DNA of 64,000 bases from positions 53,488 to 117,487 of the forward strand of contig CAZJGI010000003.1 of NCBI GenBank assembly GCA_964545315.1, read 5' to 3'. The translations under genes were made by a program, and so were the position numbers. Origin of the DNA: JAAYJR01 sp964545315 (GTDB taxonomy: Bacteria; Bacteroidota; Bacteroidia; Bacteroidales; Prolixibacteraceae). Positions 9,406 through 17,299 of the stretch are shown piece after piece (position 1 is the stretch's first letter; every line of letters starts with the position of its first letter). The notes under the pieces were generated by a model. It was not told the origin of the DNA. It did not search any database and saw only the letters and a list, made by a program, of their open reading frames with translations.

Positions 9406-10287
9406 ATGAATAATTCCAGACGTTTGTTTGTAAAGAAATCATTTATTGGTATTGCAGGATTAACAATAGGAGGTATTGGAATGAGCTCACTTTCTTGCTC
9501 AGGGAAGCCTTCCATGCAATTTGGGCTGGTTACGTATCAGTGGGGAAAAGACTGGGACCTCCCGACACTGGTTTCTAATTGTGAAAAAACAGGGCTTACA
9601 GCGGTTGAGTTACGAACTGAGCATGCCCACGGAGTTGAAACAAGCCTGAGTCAGGCAGAAAGAAAAGAGGTGAAAAAACGATTTGCAGACAGTCAGGTTA
9701 CCTGTGTTGGGTATGGATCCAATTTTGAATATCATAGTCCTGACAAATCTAAACTACAATGGAATATCGACCAGTCAAAAGAGTATGTCAAGCTTTGCAA
9801 AGATATTGGAGCCACCGGACTTAAAGTTAAACCCAATACATTACCTCCGGATGTGCCCAAAGAAAAAACGATTGCGCAGATTGCAGCATCGCTGAATGAG
9901 GTTGGCAAATTTGCCAAAGATTATGGACAGCTAATAAGAGTTGAAGCACATGGAAGATATACAGCAGAGCTTCCTAATATGAAGGCTATTTTTGATCAGG
10001 TAACTGAAGAAAATGTGAAGATTTGCTGGAACAGTAATGTTGTTGACCTTAATCCCCCGGGAGTTGAAGGTAACTTTAATATGATAAAACAGTGGATAGG
10101 AGACACTGTTCATGTAAGGGAATTGACTGCAGATGATTATCCATACCAGGTTCTTTTTAATATGTTGGCAGGAATAAACTTTAAGGGTTATATTCTGCTT
10201 GAGGCAAGCTCAAAACCTGAAGATACTATTGCTGCCCTTAAAGAACAGGTTAATGCTTTTAATGAATTGGTAGCCAATATTAAGTAG
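9406..10287 (+). CDS. Exported sugar phosphate isomerase/epimerase-like TIM-barrel protein
   Basis: 293 residues. The N-terminus has a twin-arginine-type signal (SRRLFVK followed by a hydrophobic GIAGLTIGGIG stretch and a Ser/Cys region), so the protein is probably exported by the Tat pathway and might be lipid-anchored at the Cys of SLSC, although the lipobox is imperfect. The mature part follows the AP-endonuclease-2/xylose-isomerase-like fold: GLTAVELRTEHAHG, a GATGLKVKPN strand, IRVEAHGRYTA, and KICWNSNVVD near the metal-binding end. Such proteins in Bacteroidota are often found with sugar catabolism genes, but the substrate is unknown. A sialidase-like gene follows 49 bases downstream on the same strand. 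Confidence 0.75.
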   Translation: MNNSRRLFVKKSFIGIAGLTIGGIGMSSLSCSGKPSMQFGLVTYQWGKDWDLPTLVSNCEKTGLTAVELRTEHAHGVETSLSQAERKEVKKRFADSQVTCVGYGSNFEYHSPDKSKLQWNIDQSKEYVKLCKDIGATGLKVKPNTLPPDVPKEKTIAQIAASLNEVGKFAKDYGQLIRVEAHGRYTAELPNMKAIFDQVTEENVKICWNSNVVDLNPPGVEGNFNMIKQWIGDTVHVRELTADDYPYQVLFNMLAGINFKGYILLEASSKPEDTIAALKEQVNAFNELVANIK

Positions 10288-10336
10288 AATCAAGAATTAA
10301 TTAAAAGATTACTGATTTAAATATTTTTAATGCGAT

Positions 10337-11356
10337 ATGAAAAATAAATTATCACTTATTATAGTACTGTTTTTTATTGCGGGACTGTCCGTAGCATCAG
10401 GAGAAGGCAGGGAAAAGGAATTCCCGGTTATTAAAATTTATGATACAAATGAGTACAGTGCGTTTACTGACCTGATCCGTTACAGGAATTCTTTTTACTG
10501 TTCATTTAGGGTAGGAACGGATCATGTTGGGGGTCAGGATGGAAAAGTAAGGATTATCAGGTCGGCAGATGGTAAGAACTGGGAAAATGTTGCCCTATTG
10601 GAAAAAAAGGGTATTGATCTTCGGGATCCAAAATTATCCGTTACCCCTGATAACAGGTTAATGGTGATCATTGGAGGTTCTGTCTATGAAAACAGAAAAT
10701 TACTTGGGCGCAGGCCTCATGTATCATTTTTAGAAAATGGCAGTAATACATTTTCTTCTCCTGAAGAGGTAAAAATTATCAATGGAGCCGGCTCTGAAAC
10801 CAGTTGGTTTTGGCGGGTTACGTGGCAGAACAATGTGGGATATACAATAGATTATCAGATAGATGATAAAGATAATTGGAAAATATTTTTAATGAAAACC
10901 ACTGATGGGAAATCATTTGAGAAAGTTTCATCGCTTGATGTGGATGGCCAGCCCAATGAATCAACAATCAGGATTGATAAAAAGGGGAATATGTATGTTT
11001 TAATCAGAAGGGAGGCTGGAGACAGGAACGGTGTTATTGCAACAAGCTCATTTCCATTTACCTCCTGGAAATATCAGAAGTTGGATTTTAGGCTGGGAGG
11101 CCCTAATTTTCAATTTCTGGGCAATGACAAGTTGATTATGGGTACCAGAAAGTATGCTGATAAGGTTAAAACCCACCTGCTGGTAACAGATCGTAAAGGT
11201 ACAGTTAAAAAAGAGATAATACTTCCCAGTGGAGGAGATACGAGTTATCCCGGTATGCTAATTCATAAGAATAAGTTATGGGTTTCTTATTACTCAAGCC
11301 ACGAAGGCAACGCCAATATTTATTTAACTAAAATACCGCTGCGTGATTTAAAATAA
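10337..11356 (+). CDS. Sialidase-like beta-propeller protein, secreted
   Basis: 339 residues with a signal peptide (MKNKLSLIIVLFFIAGLSVASG). The chain is rich in short beta repeats, and one clear Asp-box is visible (SADGKNWENV, the S-x-D-x-G-x-x-W pattern); a further KTTDGKSFEKV repeat resembles it. An Arg in FRVGTDHVGG and the LRDPKLSV segment fit a six-bladed sialidase/neuraminidase-like fold. Known sialidases use an Arg triad, a Tyr/Glu pair and an Asp; I could not confirm all of these by eye, so enzymatic activity is uncertain. The gene lies 49 bases after the exported TIM-barrel gene, probably in the same operon, and ends 21 bases before a convergent tRNA-Ser. Confidence 0.65.
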   Translation: MKNKLSLIIVLFFIAGLSVASGEGREKEFPVIKIYDTNEYSAFTDLIRYRNSFYCSFRVGTDHVGGQDGKVRIIRSADGKNWENVALLEKKGIDLRDPKLSVTPDNRLMVIIGGSVYENRKLLGRRPHVSFLENGSNTFSSPEEVKIINGAGSETSWFWRVTWQNNVGYTIDYQIDDKDNWKIFLMKTTDGKSFEKVSSLDVDGQPNESTIRIDKKGNMYVLIRREAGDRNGVIATSSFPFTSWKYQKLDFRLGGPNFQFLGNDKLIMGTRKYADKVKTHLLVTDRKGTVKKEIILPSGGDTSYPGMLIHKNKLWVSYYSSHEGNANIYLTKIPLRDLK

Positions 11357-11377
11357 CCGGATATTCTATAAAAAAGA

Positions 11378-11468
11378 TGGCGGAGAGTGAGGGATTCGAA
11401 CCCCCGGTCCCGCAATGCAGGACAACAGATTTCGAGTCTGCCCCGATCGACCGCTCCGGCAACTCTCC
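11378..11468 (-). tRNA. tRNA-Ser (anticodon CGA)
   Basis: On the minus strand the sequence starts GGAGAGT and ends ACTCTCC-G-CCA, giving a perfect seven-base acceptor stem, a discriminator G and an encoded CCA. The anticodon arm is GCAGA-CTCGAAA-TCTGT, so the anticodon is CGA, reading the serine codon UCG. There is a long variable arm (GTCC...GGGAC), as expected for a class II tRNA, and a T arm with GGTTCGAAT. The length of 91 bases with CCA is normal for tRNA-Ser. Confidence 0.97.
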
Positions 11469-11488
11469 ATAACTTTGACAAAATTAAT

Positions 11489-11965
11489 TTAAAAAAGTTC
11501 CCTGGCAAAATGCCATGCCATTAACCCCGATGCAATGAGCTTTATTAGTGTTCCAAGCATAAAACCCACGAATGAGCCAAATCCGGCCTTAAATGCAGAA
11601 CCGGAATCTTTACCGGAGCTTAACTCTCCAATGACAGCACCTGCAAAAGGGCCTATGATTATACCAAAAGGTGGAAACAGGAACAAACCAGCTACCAGGC
11701 CAATGACACTTCCCCATACACCCCATTTACTGCCTCCAAATTTTTTTGTGCCAATAACAGGAATAACATAATCAATGGCATATACAGCAGCCGTTACTAT
11801 TGCCCAAATGATTAAAAATTTAGTTGAAAACTGATATTTTGAGGTGAAATGCAACAGGAGCAAACCTGCATAACTTAATGGCGGGCCGGGTAATACAGGT
11901 AAAACACAACCCAATATTCCGCTGACCAATAATATAATTCCCAGAACAATTAGTATGTAATCCAT
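11489..11965 (-). CDS. DUF456 family membrane protein
   Basis: 158 residues with about four hydrophobic helices. It has the features of the DUF456 family: CVLPVLPGPPLSYAGLLLLH near the start, a YVIPVIGTKKFGGSKWG loop, and two Gly-rich helix pairs (GLVAGLFLFPPFGIIIGPFAGAVIGE and FGSFVGFMLGTLIKL). The family is widespread in bacteria and its function is unknown. It is located upstream of tRNA-Ser on the same strand with 20 bases between them, and is divergent from the L28 operon. Confidence 0.85.
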   Translation of the reverse strand: MDYILIVLGIILLVSGILGCVLPVLPGPPLSYAGLLLLHFTSKYQFSTKFLIIWAIVTAAVYAIDYVIPVIGTKKFGGSKWGVWGSVIGLVAGLFLFPPFGIIIGPFAGAVIGELSSGKDSGSAFKAGFGSFVGFMLGTLIKLIASGLMAWHFARELF

Positions 11966-12064
11966 ATTAGAAAGTTATTTCAGAGCGAAAATAAACAGAG
12001 TTTTGAAATTATTGGTAAATTAACAATTAATTGTTTATTGTTTTTTTAAAAATTAATTCAACCA

Positions 12065-12096
12065 TTTGATAATTTACTAAAAAAGTGCTTTCTTTG
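12065..12096 (+). promoter_or_regulatory. Candidate promoter of the rpmB-rpmG-DUF4295 operon
   Basis: TTTG at 12065-12068 and TTTCTTTG at 12089-12096 (one mismatch to TAnnTTTG) with a 20-base spacer fit the Bacteroidota major sigma factor pattern. The start would be near 12103. The short leader then holds a small dyad, GTGTT-gttgt-AACAC (about 12114-12128), a possible site for ribosomal protein feedback, which is only a guess. Confidence 0.4.
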
Positions 12097-12146
12097 CATC
12101 CCGTTAAAATAACGTGTTGTTGTAACACATTAAGAAAATATAAGAA

Positions 12147-12389
12147 ATGTCACGAGTTTGTCAGATAACAGGTAAAAAAGCAATGGTGGGTAACCATGTG
12201 TCCCATTCAAAGCGCAGGGTTAAGAGAAAATTCAACCTCAATCTTTTGAAGAAGAAGTTTTACCTACCGGAAGAGGATCGTTGGGTTCAACTGACTGTTT
12301 CAGCGTCAGGATTACGCACAATTAACAAAAAAGGTATCAGCGCAGCTCTTAAAGAAGCTAAAGAAAAAGGCTTTATCGAATCATTTTAA
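12147..12389 (+). CDS. rpmB: 50S ribosomal protein L28
   Basis: 80 residues, the usual length for L28 in this phylum. The N-terminal MSRVCQITGKKAMVGNHVSHS and the following RRVKRKFNLNL are characteristic of L28, as is the C-terminal ASGLRTINKKGI segment. The protein is a structural component of the large ribosomal subunit near the E site. It is the first gene of a compact operon, followed 12 bases later by rpmG and then by the DUF4295 gene, an order conserved in Bacteroidota. Confidence 0.97.
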   Translation: MSRVCQITGKKAMVGNHVSHSKRRVKRKFNLNLLKKKFYLPEEDRWVQLTVSASGLRTINKKGISAALKEAKEKGFIESF

Positions 12390-12401
12390 AGAAATTGAGT
12401 C

Positions 12402-12590
12402 ATGGCAAAAAAGGGAAAAGGCAATCGAATTCAGGTAATTCTGGAATGTACAGAACATAAAGATAGTGGTATACCAGGAACTTCGAGGTATATAACCACC
12501 AAAAACAGAAAAAATACCCCTGACAGATTGGAGATGAAAAAGTACAACCCTATATTAAAAAGGGTGACAGTTCATAAAGAAATTAAATAG
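12402..12590 (+). CDS. rpmG: 50S ribosomal protein L33
   Basis: 62 residues with the L33 pattern (RIQVILECTEHK, TSRYITTKNRKNTPDRLEMKKYNP). Only a single Cys is present, in LECTEH, so the zinc-ribbon cysteines found in C+ paralogues are missing and this is a zinc-independent (C-minus) form. It is located in the L28-L33-DUF4295 operon with 12 bases before it and 8 after. Confidence 0.97.
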   Translation: MAKKGKGNRIQVILECTEHKDSGIPGTSRYITTKNRKNTPDRLEMKKYNPILKRVTVHKEIK

Positions 12591-12598
12591 GTATTATT

Positions 12599-12751
12599 AT
12601 GGCAAAGAAATCAGTTGCAACCATACAGAAAGGTGCCGGTAAAGGGCATTCAAAGGTTATAAGGATGATTAAGTCACCTCAGTCAGGTGCTTACATTTTT
12701 AAAGAAGAAATTATTATAAATGATGATCTGAAAGATTATTTTAAAAAATAA
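12599..12751 (+). CDS. DUF4295 small basic protein
   Basis: A 50-residue ORF starting at ATG 12599 and ending with TAA at 12749-12751. It reads MAKKSVATIQKGAGKGHSK at the start, then VIRMIKSPQSGAYIFKEEII. This matches the DUF4295 family, a short basic protein found in Bacteroidota directly after L33, thought by position to be a ribosome-associated protein. It starts 8 bases after the rpmG stop and is followed by a strong terminator, so it closes the operon. Confidence 0.9.
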   Translation: MAKKSVATIQKGAGKGHSKVIRMIKSPQSGAYIFKEEIIINDDLKDYFKK

Positions 12752-12767
12752 AGAAATTCATATTAGT

Positions 12768-12804
12768 AAAAAAAAGCTTTCATTTTAATGGAAGCTTTTT
12801 TTTT
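12768..12804 (+). terminator. Rho-independent terminator of the L28 operon
   Basis: AAAAAAAAGCTTTCAT and ATGGAAGCTTTTTTTTT form a hairpin of about 16 base pairs with one G-T wobble and a short TTTA loop. It ends in nine T residues. It lies 16 bases after the DUF4295 stop and about 107 bases before ftsY. Confidence 0.9.
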
Positions 12805-12911
12805 CAATAGACTATCATGAAAGAAATGTTTCATATTTCCTAACATTATAGGAAGTATTGAAGGGATAACAAAATATTTACTAATTTTATCAGCTTCTAA
12901 TCAATAATCTC

Positions 12912-13862
12912 ATGGCTTTATTTGGAAGTTTTACAAAAAATAAGAGAGAAAATCTCGATCAAGGCCTTTTAAAAACAAAAGAAAGCCTGTTTAAGAAATT
13001 GGGACGAGCTGTTGCCGGAAAATCAAAAGTGGATGAAGTTGTATTGGATAATCTGGAGGAGGTCTTAATAAGTTCGGATGTTGGTGTTGAAACAACATTG
13101 AAAATAATTGACAGGATAGAAAAGCGGGTTGCAAGAGATAAATATCTGGGTACTGAAGAGTTGAATAAAATTTTAAAAGAAGAGATATCTGCCTTACTTG
13201 AAGAAAACAATACAGAAGGAGGTGAGGATTTAATAATTCCTGATACGTCTAAGCCATATGTCATAATGGTCGTTGGGGTTAACGGCGTTGGAAAAACAAC
13301 AACCATAGGTAAGTTAGCTTATAAATTCAAGCAATCAGGAAAATCGGTATATCTTGGAGCTGCTGATACTTTTCGTGCTGCAGCAATCGACCAACTGGAA
13401 ATTTGGGCAAAACGGGTTGATGTTCCTCTTATAAAGCAAAAAATGGGATCTGACCCTGCTTCTGTTGCATATGATACTCTCTCCTCAGCTAAATCTAATA
13501 ATATTGATGTGGTGATAATCGATACTGCAGGAAGATTACATAATAAGCAGAATCTTATGAATGAACTTTCAAAGATTAAAAAAGTAATGTCAAAGATTGT
13601 TCCTGATGCCCCTCATGAAGTTCTGCTTATACTGGATGGGTCTACCGGTCAAAATGCCTTTGAACAGGCCAAACAATTTACACTGGCTACAGAGGTTACT
13701 GCATTGGCATTGACCAAGTTAGACGGCACAGCAAAAGGCGGGGTTGTAATTGGGATATCTGATCAGTTTAAAATACCGGTAAAATATATTGGGGTTGGGG
13801 AGAAGATTGAGCATCTTCAGGTTTTTAATAAGCAGGAGTTCGTTGAAACATTGTTTTCGTAA
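12912..13862 (+). CDS. ftsY: Signal recognition particle receptor FtsY
   Basis: 316 residues. The NG domain is complete: an N domain with the four-helix bundle (residues about 20-95), then G1 GVNGVGKTTTIGKLA, DTFRAAAIDQL, DTAGRLHNK and TKLDGTAKGG, ending with the KYIGVGEKIEHLQVF segment typical of FtsY. The acidic A domain found in E. coli FtsY is absent, as is usual for Bacteroidota. The protein docks SRP-bound ribosomes at the membrane through GTP-dependent pairing with Ffh. It follows the L28-L33-DUF4295 operon but has its own space after the terminator. The next gene is convergent and begins only 3 bases after its stop. Confidence 0.97.
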   Translation: MALFGSFTKNKRENLDQGLLKTKESLFKKLGRAVAGKSKVDEVVLDNLEEVLISSDVGVETTLKIIDRIEKRVARDKYLGTEELNKILKEEISALLEENNTEGGEDLIIPDTSKPYVIMVVGVNGVGKTTTIGKLAYKFKQSGKSVYLGAADTFRAAAIDQLEIWAKRVDVPLIKQKMGSDPASVAYDTLSSAKSNNIDVVIIDTAGRLHNKQNLMNELSKIKKVMSKIVPDAPHEVLLILDGSTGQNAFEQAKQFTLATEVTALALTKLDGTAKGGVVIGISDQFKIPVKYIGVGEKIEHLQVFNKQEFVETLFS

Positions 13863-13865
13863 GAA

Positions 13866-14492
13866 TTAACTATTTAATTGTTTCTGATTTTCATGCTCTA
13901 AGCTTTTAATTTTATCATCAGAGGTTATCAGTTCCCAACCTACGGAGTCAATCAACTGCTTTATAACAGAAAAAGTATCAGCAGCCTGGTTGCGGGCAAT
14001 GTCAAAAAGATAACTGCGTTCAATTTTTTCGCGTAGGAATTCTTTTGATTTTTTATTCATGTTAGTTAAGTCACTCTCTGAGAATTTATTTATCATACCT
14101 TTTTTTACATCATAATATTCAAGGTCGGTATCCATACTCATAATTTCCGGGTCAGGAAAATTGGTTAATCTAACTTGTTTCTTTTCGTTGTCCGTTTCAA
14201 TATGAATTTTCGAAAGGTCAAAACCAATAAGGACTTTAGCTTTCACTATTAAAAGAGCTTTCTTTTCAAGATTAAGCAATTTGAAGAATAAGCTTTTCTC
14301 ATCACGATGGGCAAAAACTTCAGAAAACTCACCTTCAACAGTTATGAGTTTACATACATTTCTGATTTTTTCAAGCAAAATAACAGATTGGACTGTGGGA
14401 TATTTTGTAGTTCGTTTACTGTAATACCATGCTGTAACAAGAACACCACCTGCGAGTCCAAGAATAACTCCCAGTAAAATAAGAGTTTCCAT
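13866..14492 (-). CDS. DUF4230 domain protein, membrane-anchored
   Basis: 208 residues. A single N-terminal membrane helix (METLILLGVILGLAGGVLVTAWYYS) is followed by a soluble domain with the DUF4230 pattern: SVILLEKIRNVCKLITVEGEFSEVF, ALLIVKAKVLIGFDLSK, and a final helix before the WELI end (SVIKQLIDSVGWEL). The domain is predicted to face the periplasm or outer side. Function is unknown. It is convergent with ftsY, leaving no room for a terminator between them. Confidence 0.8.
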   Translation of the reverse strand: METLILLGVILGLAGGVLVTAWYYSKRTTKYPTVQSVILLEKIRNVCKLITVEGEFSEVFAHRDEKSLFFKLLNLEKKALLIVKAKVLIGFDLSKIHIETDNEKKQVRLTNFPDPEIMSMDTDLEYYDVKKGMINKFSESDLTNMNKKSKEFLREKIERSYLFDIARNQAADTFSVIKQLIDSVGWELITSDDKIKSLEHENQKQLNS

Positions 14493-14595
14493 ATATCTTT
14501 AAATTTATTGAACTAAAGTATAATTTTTTCCTGAATTAATATGGATAATGCAAATTATTCAGGAAGTAGGTTTGGCAAAATACATATGCATCTGA

Positions 14596-15720
14596 TCATT
14601 TTGCATCATTAATTTTTGGTAAAAAACATTCTGCTATCTCGAATACAGGAAATGTTTCATTTGGTGATGTCAGGTTAATGGCACATGCAACCACTAGTTT
14701 TTCTTCCGGATAAATTATAAGTGAAGCCCCGCCTCCCGCAACACCTCCACTTTTACCGTAGATGGTCCTGCCGGCTGCATCGTTTAAAACAAACCAGCCA
14801 TTCGCCATTTGAGTGGGAATATTGTCTTTTAAAATGAAGGGTTTAAATAGTTTTTCTTTTAAATCATCAGTTATCATCTCAGAATACAGAAAGGCATTTC
14901 CAAATTTTACAAGGTCTTCTGCTGTGGAAAGCAAACCCTCGGAAGGAGCACAGAACCTTAAGTCTTTTGAAATAGCGTTAACCGGCTGTGACAGGTAATT
15001 GTAATCAAAAAATTGAGACCTGCCTTTTATTGTTATAAGTGGATTATCCGGTACTGTATTCCGGAGTCCTAACGTGTCAGTCAGGTACTCTTTAAGAATT
15101 TGGGGAAATTCTTTATTTGTTACTTTTTCCATAACCGCACCCAGCAGGTTTGTATTGAATCCGGAATGATACATATACAGGCCGGGTTCAAAGAACAGGG
15201 TGTCATTCTTTATAAACTCAATTCCTCTCTGAACAGATAAGCTATTAATCCCAAAATTCAGTTCATTTTCCCTGATAGGTCTTATTCCGGTAGTATGATA
15301 GGGAAGATGCTTAATTTGTAATTTAAACTGTTTTTCAGGGAAATCAGTAATATATGTTTGTACTGTTGAATCCGGGTCGATGAGTCTTTTTTCTACCATT
15401 AAATGATATATCAGCGAAGTGAAAACTTCTGAAAGATCACCTATTCTAAATTTAGTGAACCGTGTTGCGGGAACTTCCAGCTCCTTCGATGCCATTCCCA
15501 TTCCTTCAGAATAGATTAACTTACCATCTTTTGCAATAGCAAAGCTTGCCCCCGGAACAAAGTTACTAGTCAAAAATATGACAGCTTTTTGACGGGCCTC
15601 TTTTATTTCGTCAAGATACTTTTTGTCGTAAATAATATCGTTATTACTTTTTTTGCAATCAGAGAAACTAAAAAGTATAGTGAATAATAGGATGGTATTG
15701 ATGGCTCTTTTTAATGTCAT
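14596..15720 (-). CDS. Beta-lactamase-fold lipoprotein, probable pseudoenzyme
   Basis: 374 residues with a lipoprotein-type start (a hydrophobic leader ending FSDC, acylation at Cys22). The fold is that of class C beta-lactamases/serine hydrolases: FVPGASFAIAKDGKLIYSEGMG, TKFRIG, HLPYHTTGIR, FEPGLYMYHSGFNTNLLGAVMEKVT and the C-terminal YGKSGGVAGGGAS. The catalytic SxxK motif, normally directly after FRIG, reads D95-L-S-E98 here, and YxN reads YHS. Both the nucleophile Ser and general-base Lys are therefore missing, while the late KSG motif is kept. The gene has no frameshift and looks maintained, so a binding or regulatory role is likely. Alternatively it belongs to a divergent subfamily with different chemistry. 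Confidence 0.75.
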   Translation of the reverse strand: MTLKRAINTILLFTILFSFSDCKKSNNDIIYDKKYLDEIKEARQKAVIFLTSNFVPGASFAIAKDGKLIYSEGMGMASKELEVPATRFTKFRIGDLSEVFTSLIYHLMVEKRLIDPDSTVQTYITDFPEKQFKLQIKHLPYHTTGIRPIRENELNFGINSLSVQRGIEFIKNDTLFFEPGLYMYHSGFNTNLLGAVMEKVTNKEFPQILKEYLTDTLGLRNTVPDNPLITIKGRSQFFDYNYLSQPVNAISKDLRFCAPSEGLLSTAEDLVKFGNAFLYSEMITDDLKEKLFKPFILKDNIPTQMANGWFVLNDAAGRTIYGKSGGVAGGGASLIIYPEEKLVVACAINLTSPNETFPVFEIAECFLPKINDAK

Positions 15721-15785
15721 GATTCAGTATTTATAAAATTATTGCAAAAATAAATTTTTTAGAAAACAGTATTTAAAAATTTATA

Positions 15786-17012
15786 TTAAAATCCTACGTT
15801 AGTCTCCTCATTTTCTGTTCTTGCAATAATAACTGCCCCGCAGCTATCACTCCAGACATTAACAGTAGTCCGTATCATATCCAGAATTCTGTCAACAGCA
15901 AGAATAAGGCCTATACCTTCAAGGGGAAGCCCAACTGCTGTGAGTACTACTGTTATCATAACAAGGCCTGCCATCGGAATCCCTGCAGCACCAATTGAAG
16001 CTAAAAGGGCAGTAACTACAACCAGCACTTGCTGGATGAAGGTAAGTTCCACTCCATATGCCTGAGCAATGAACATAGCAGCTACACACTCATACAGGGC
16101 TGTACCGTCCATATTAATAGTTGCTCCGAGGGGAAGGGTAAAACTGGATATTTTATTGGAAACTCCGCTGTTATATTCGAGTGCTTCCATTGTAAGTGGG
16201 AGAGTAGCGCTTGAAGAGGAGGTTGAAAAGGCAGTAAGCAGAGGAGTTGCCATATTTTTTAAATGTTCAAATGGCCGGGCTTTACCAACTATTCTGACAA
16301 TAACCGGAAGTGAAATAAGAGCATGAAACAGTAAACCGGATAATACACAAAGACTATATATTGCCAGGCTGCCTGCAATTTGTCCTAACTGTTCAGAATT
16401 TCTGGCAACTTCTGCAGATACAATACCAAAAATACCTATAGGAGTAAATTTTATTATAAATAAGGTAATCTTCATCATCACCTCAAAAACAGCACTAAAA
16501 AAATTTGACAGTGAATCTTTATAATCTTTATTGACCCTTGTAATAAAATATCCAAATAATATTGCAAAAAATATGACCGGTAATATTTCTCCTTTTGCCA
16601 TCTCACTAAAAATATTTTCAGGTATAAGCCGGTAAAATATATCCTTAACAGAACCGGTATGCTCTGCCAGGCCGTCGACTGTCTTTGAGAAACCGAGATC
16701 AACCCCTACGCCCGGTTTTACTATATTTACTATAATTAATCCGGTTAATATGGCTAACATGCTGGTGGTGATATAGTAGCCCAAAGTTTTCAGACCAAGC
16801 CTTCCCAGGTTTTTCCCTTCTCCCATGCTGGTAACTCCGCTGATCACAGAGCTGAATACAAGGGGAATTATAACCATTTTTAGTGATCTCAAAAATATAT
16901 CCCCCATCCAGGATACATATTCAACACCCTGTGGTATGAAGTATCCGAAAATAACCGCCAGAATAAGAGCAATTAAAATTTGCCAGTGAAGCTCAATCTT
17001 TATATTTTTCAT
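15786..17012 (-). CDS. Dicarboxylate/amino acid:cation symporter (DAACS family)
   Basis: 408 residues with about eight membrane helices and two re-entrant hairpins. Family signatures are clear: the serine-rich TAFSTSSSSATLPLTMEAL (HP1), the GATINMDGTALYECVAAMFIAQ motif (TM7), and DRILDMIRTTVNVWSDSCGAVIIAR near the end (TM8), which in GltPh/GltP carries the substrate-binding Asp and Asn. It imports glutamate, aspartate or C4-dicarboxylates with sodium or protons. The RTTVNVWSD stretch has Thr where a second acidic or Arg residue may set substrate choice, so the substrate is left open. Confidence 0.92.
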   Translation of the reverse strand: MKNIKIELHWQILIALILAVIFGYFIPQGVEYVSWMGDIFLRSLKMVIIPLVFSSVISGVTSMGEGKNLGRLGLKTLGYYITTSMLAILTGLIIVNIVKPGVGVDLGFSKTVDGLAEHTGSVKDIFYRLIPENIFSEMAKGEILPVIFFAILFGYFITRVNKDYKDSLSNFFSAVFEVMMKITLFIIKFTPIGIFGIVSAEVARNSEQLGQIAGSLAIYSLCVLSGLLFHALISLPVIVRIVGKARPFEHLKNMATPLLTAFSTSSSSATLPLTMEALEYNSGVSNKISSFTLPLGATINMDGTALYECVAAMFIAQAYGVELTFIQQVLVVVTALLASIGAAGIPMAGLVMITVVLTAVGLPLEGIGLILAVDRILDMIRTTVNVWSDSCGAVIIARTENEETNVGF

Positions 17013-17299
17013 CTAATTAATTTAGTTTATTTTTGAAGCATTAAATCTTATTTATAAGTGTTTCAGCTATCGTCTTATATCCCATTTTTACTCTGATCCA
17101 TAATTAATACGATAGCTTGTAATTTCTCAATTTATAAAATTATCTGCATCTAATTTAAATTCTAACAGGAAGAATATTCATATTTTTTTTCAATCTTGAA
17201 ATATATGAAAATTCTTAAGCCGACATCATTTTGCAATGTTATTACCGGTATTTAAGGGCGACTAATTTAATATTTATGAAACAGGGAGGCAAACCTATA

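Noticed and set aside
4357..11356. A complete polysaccharide utilisation locus
   Set aside because: Glycosidase-like genes are present, but there is no SusC/SusD pair or dedicated sensor, so it is only a loose carbohydrate region.
11378..11468. tRNA-Ser as an integration site
   Set aside because: No duplicated tRNA 3' end or recombinase gene is seen on either side.
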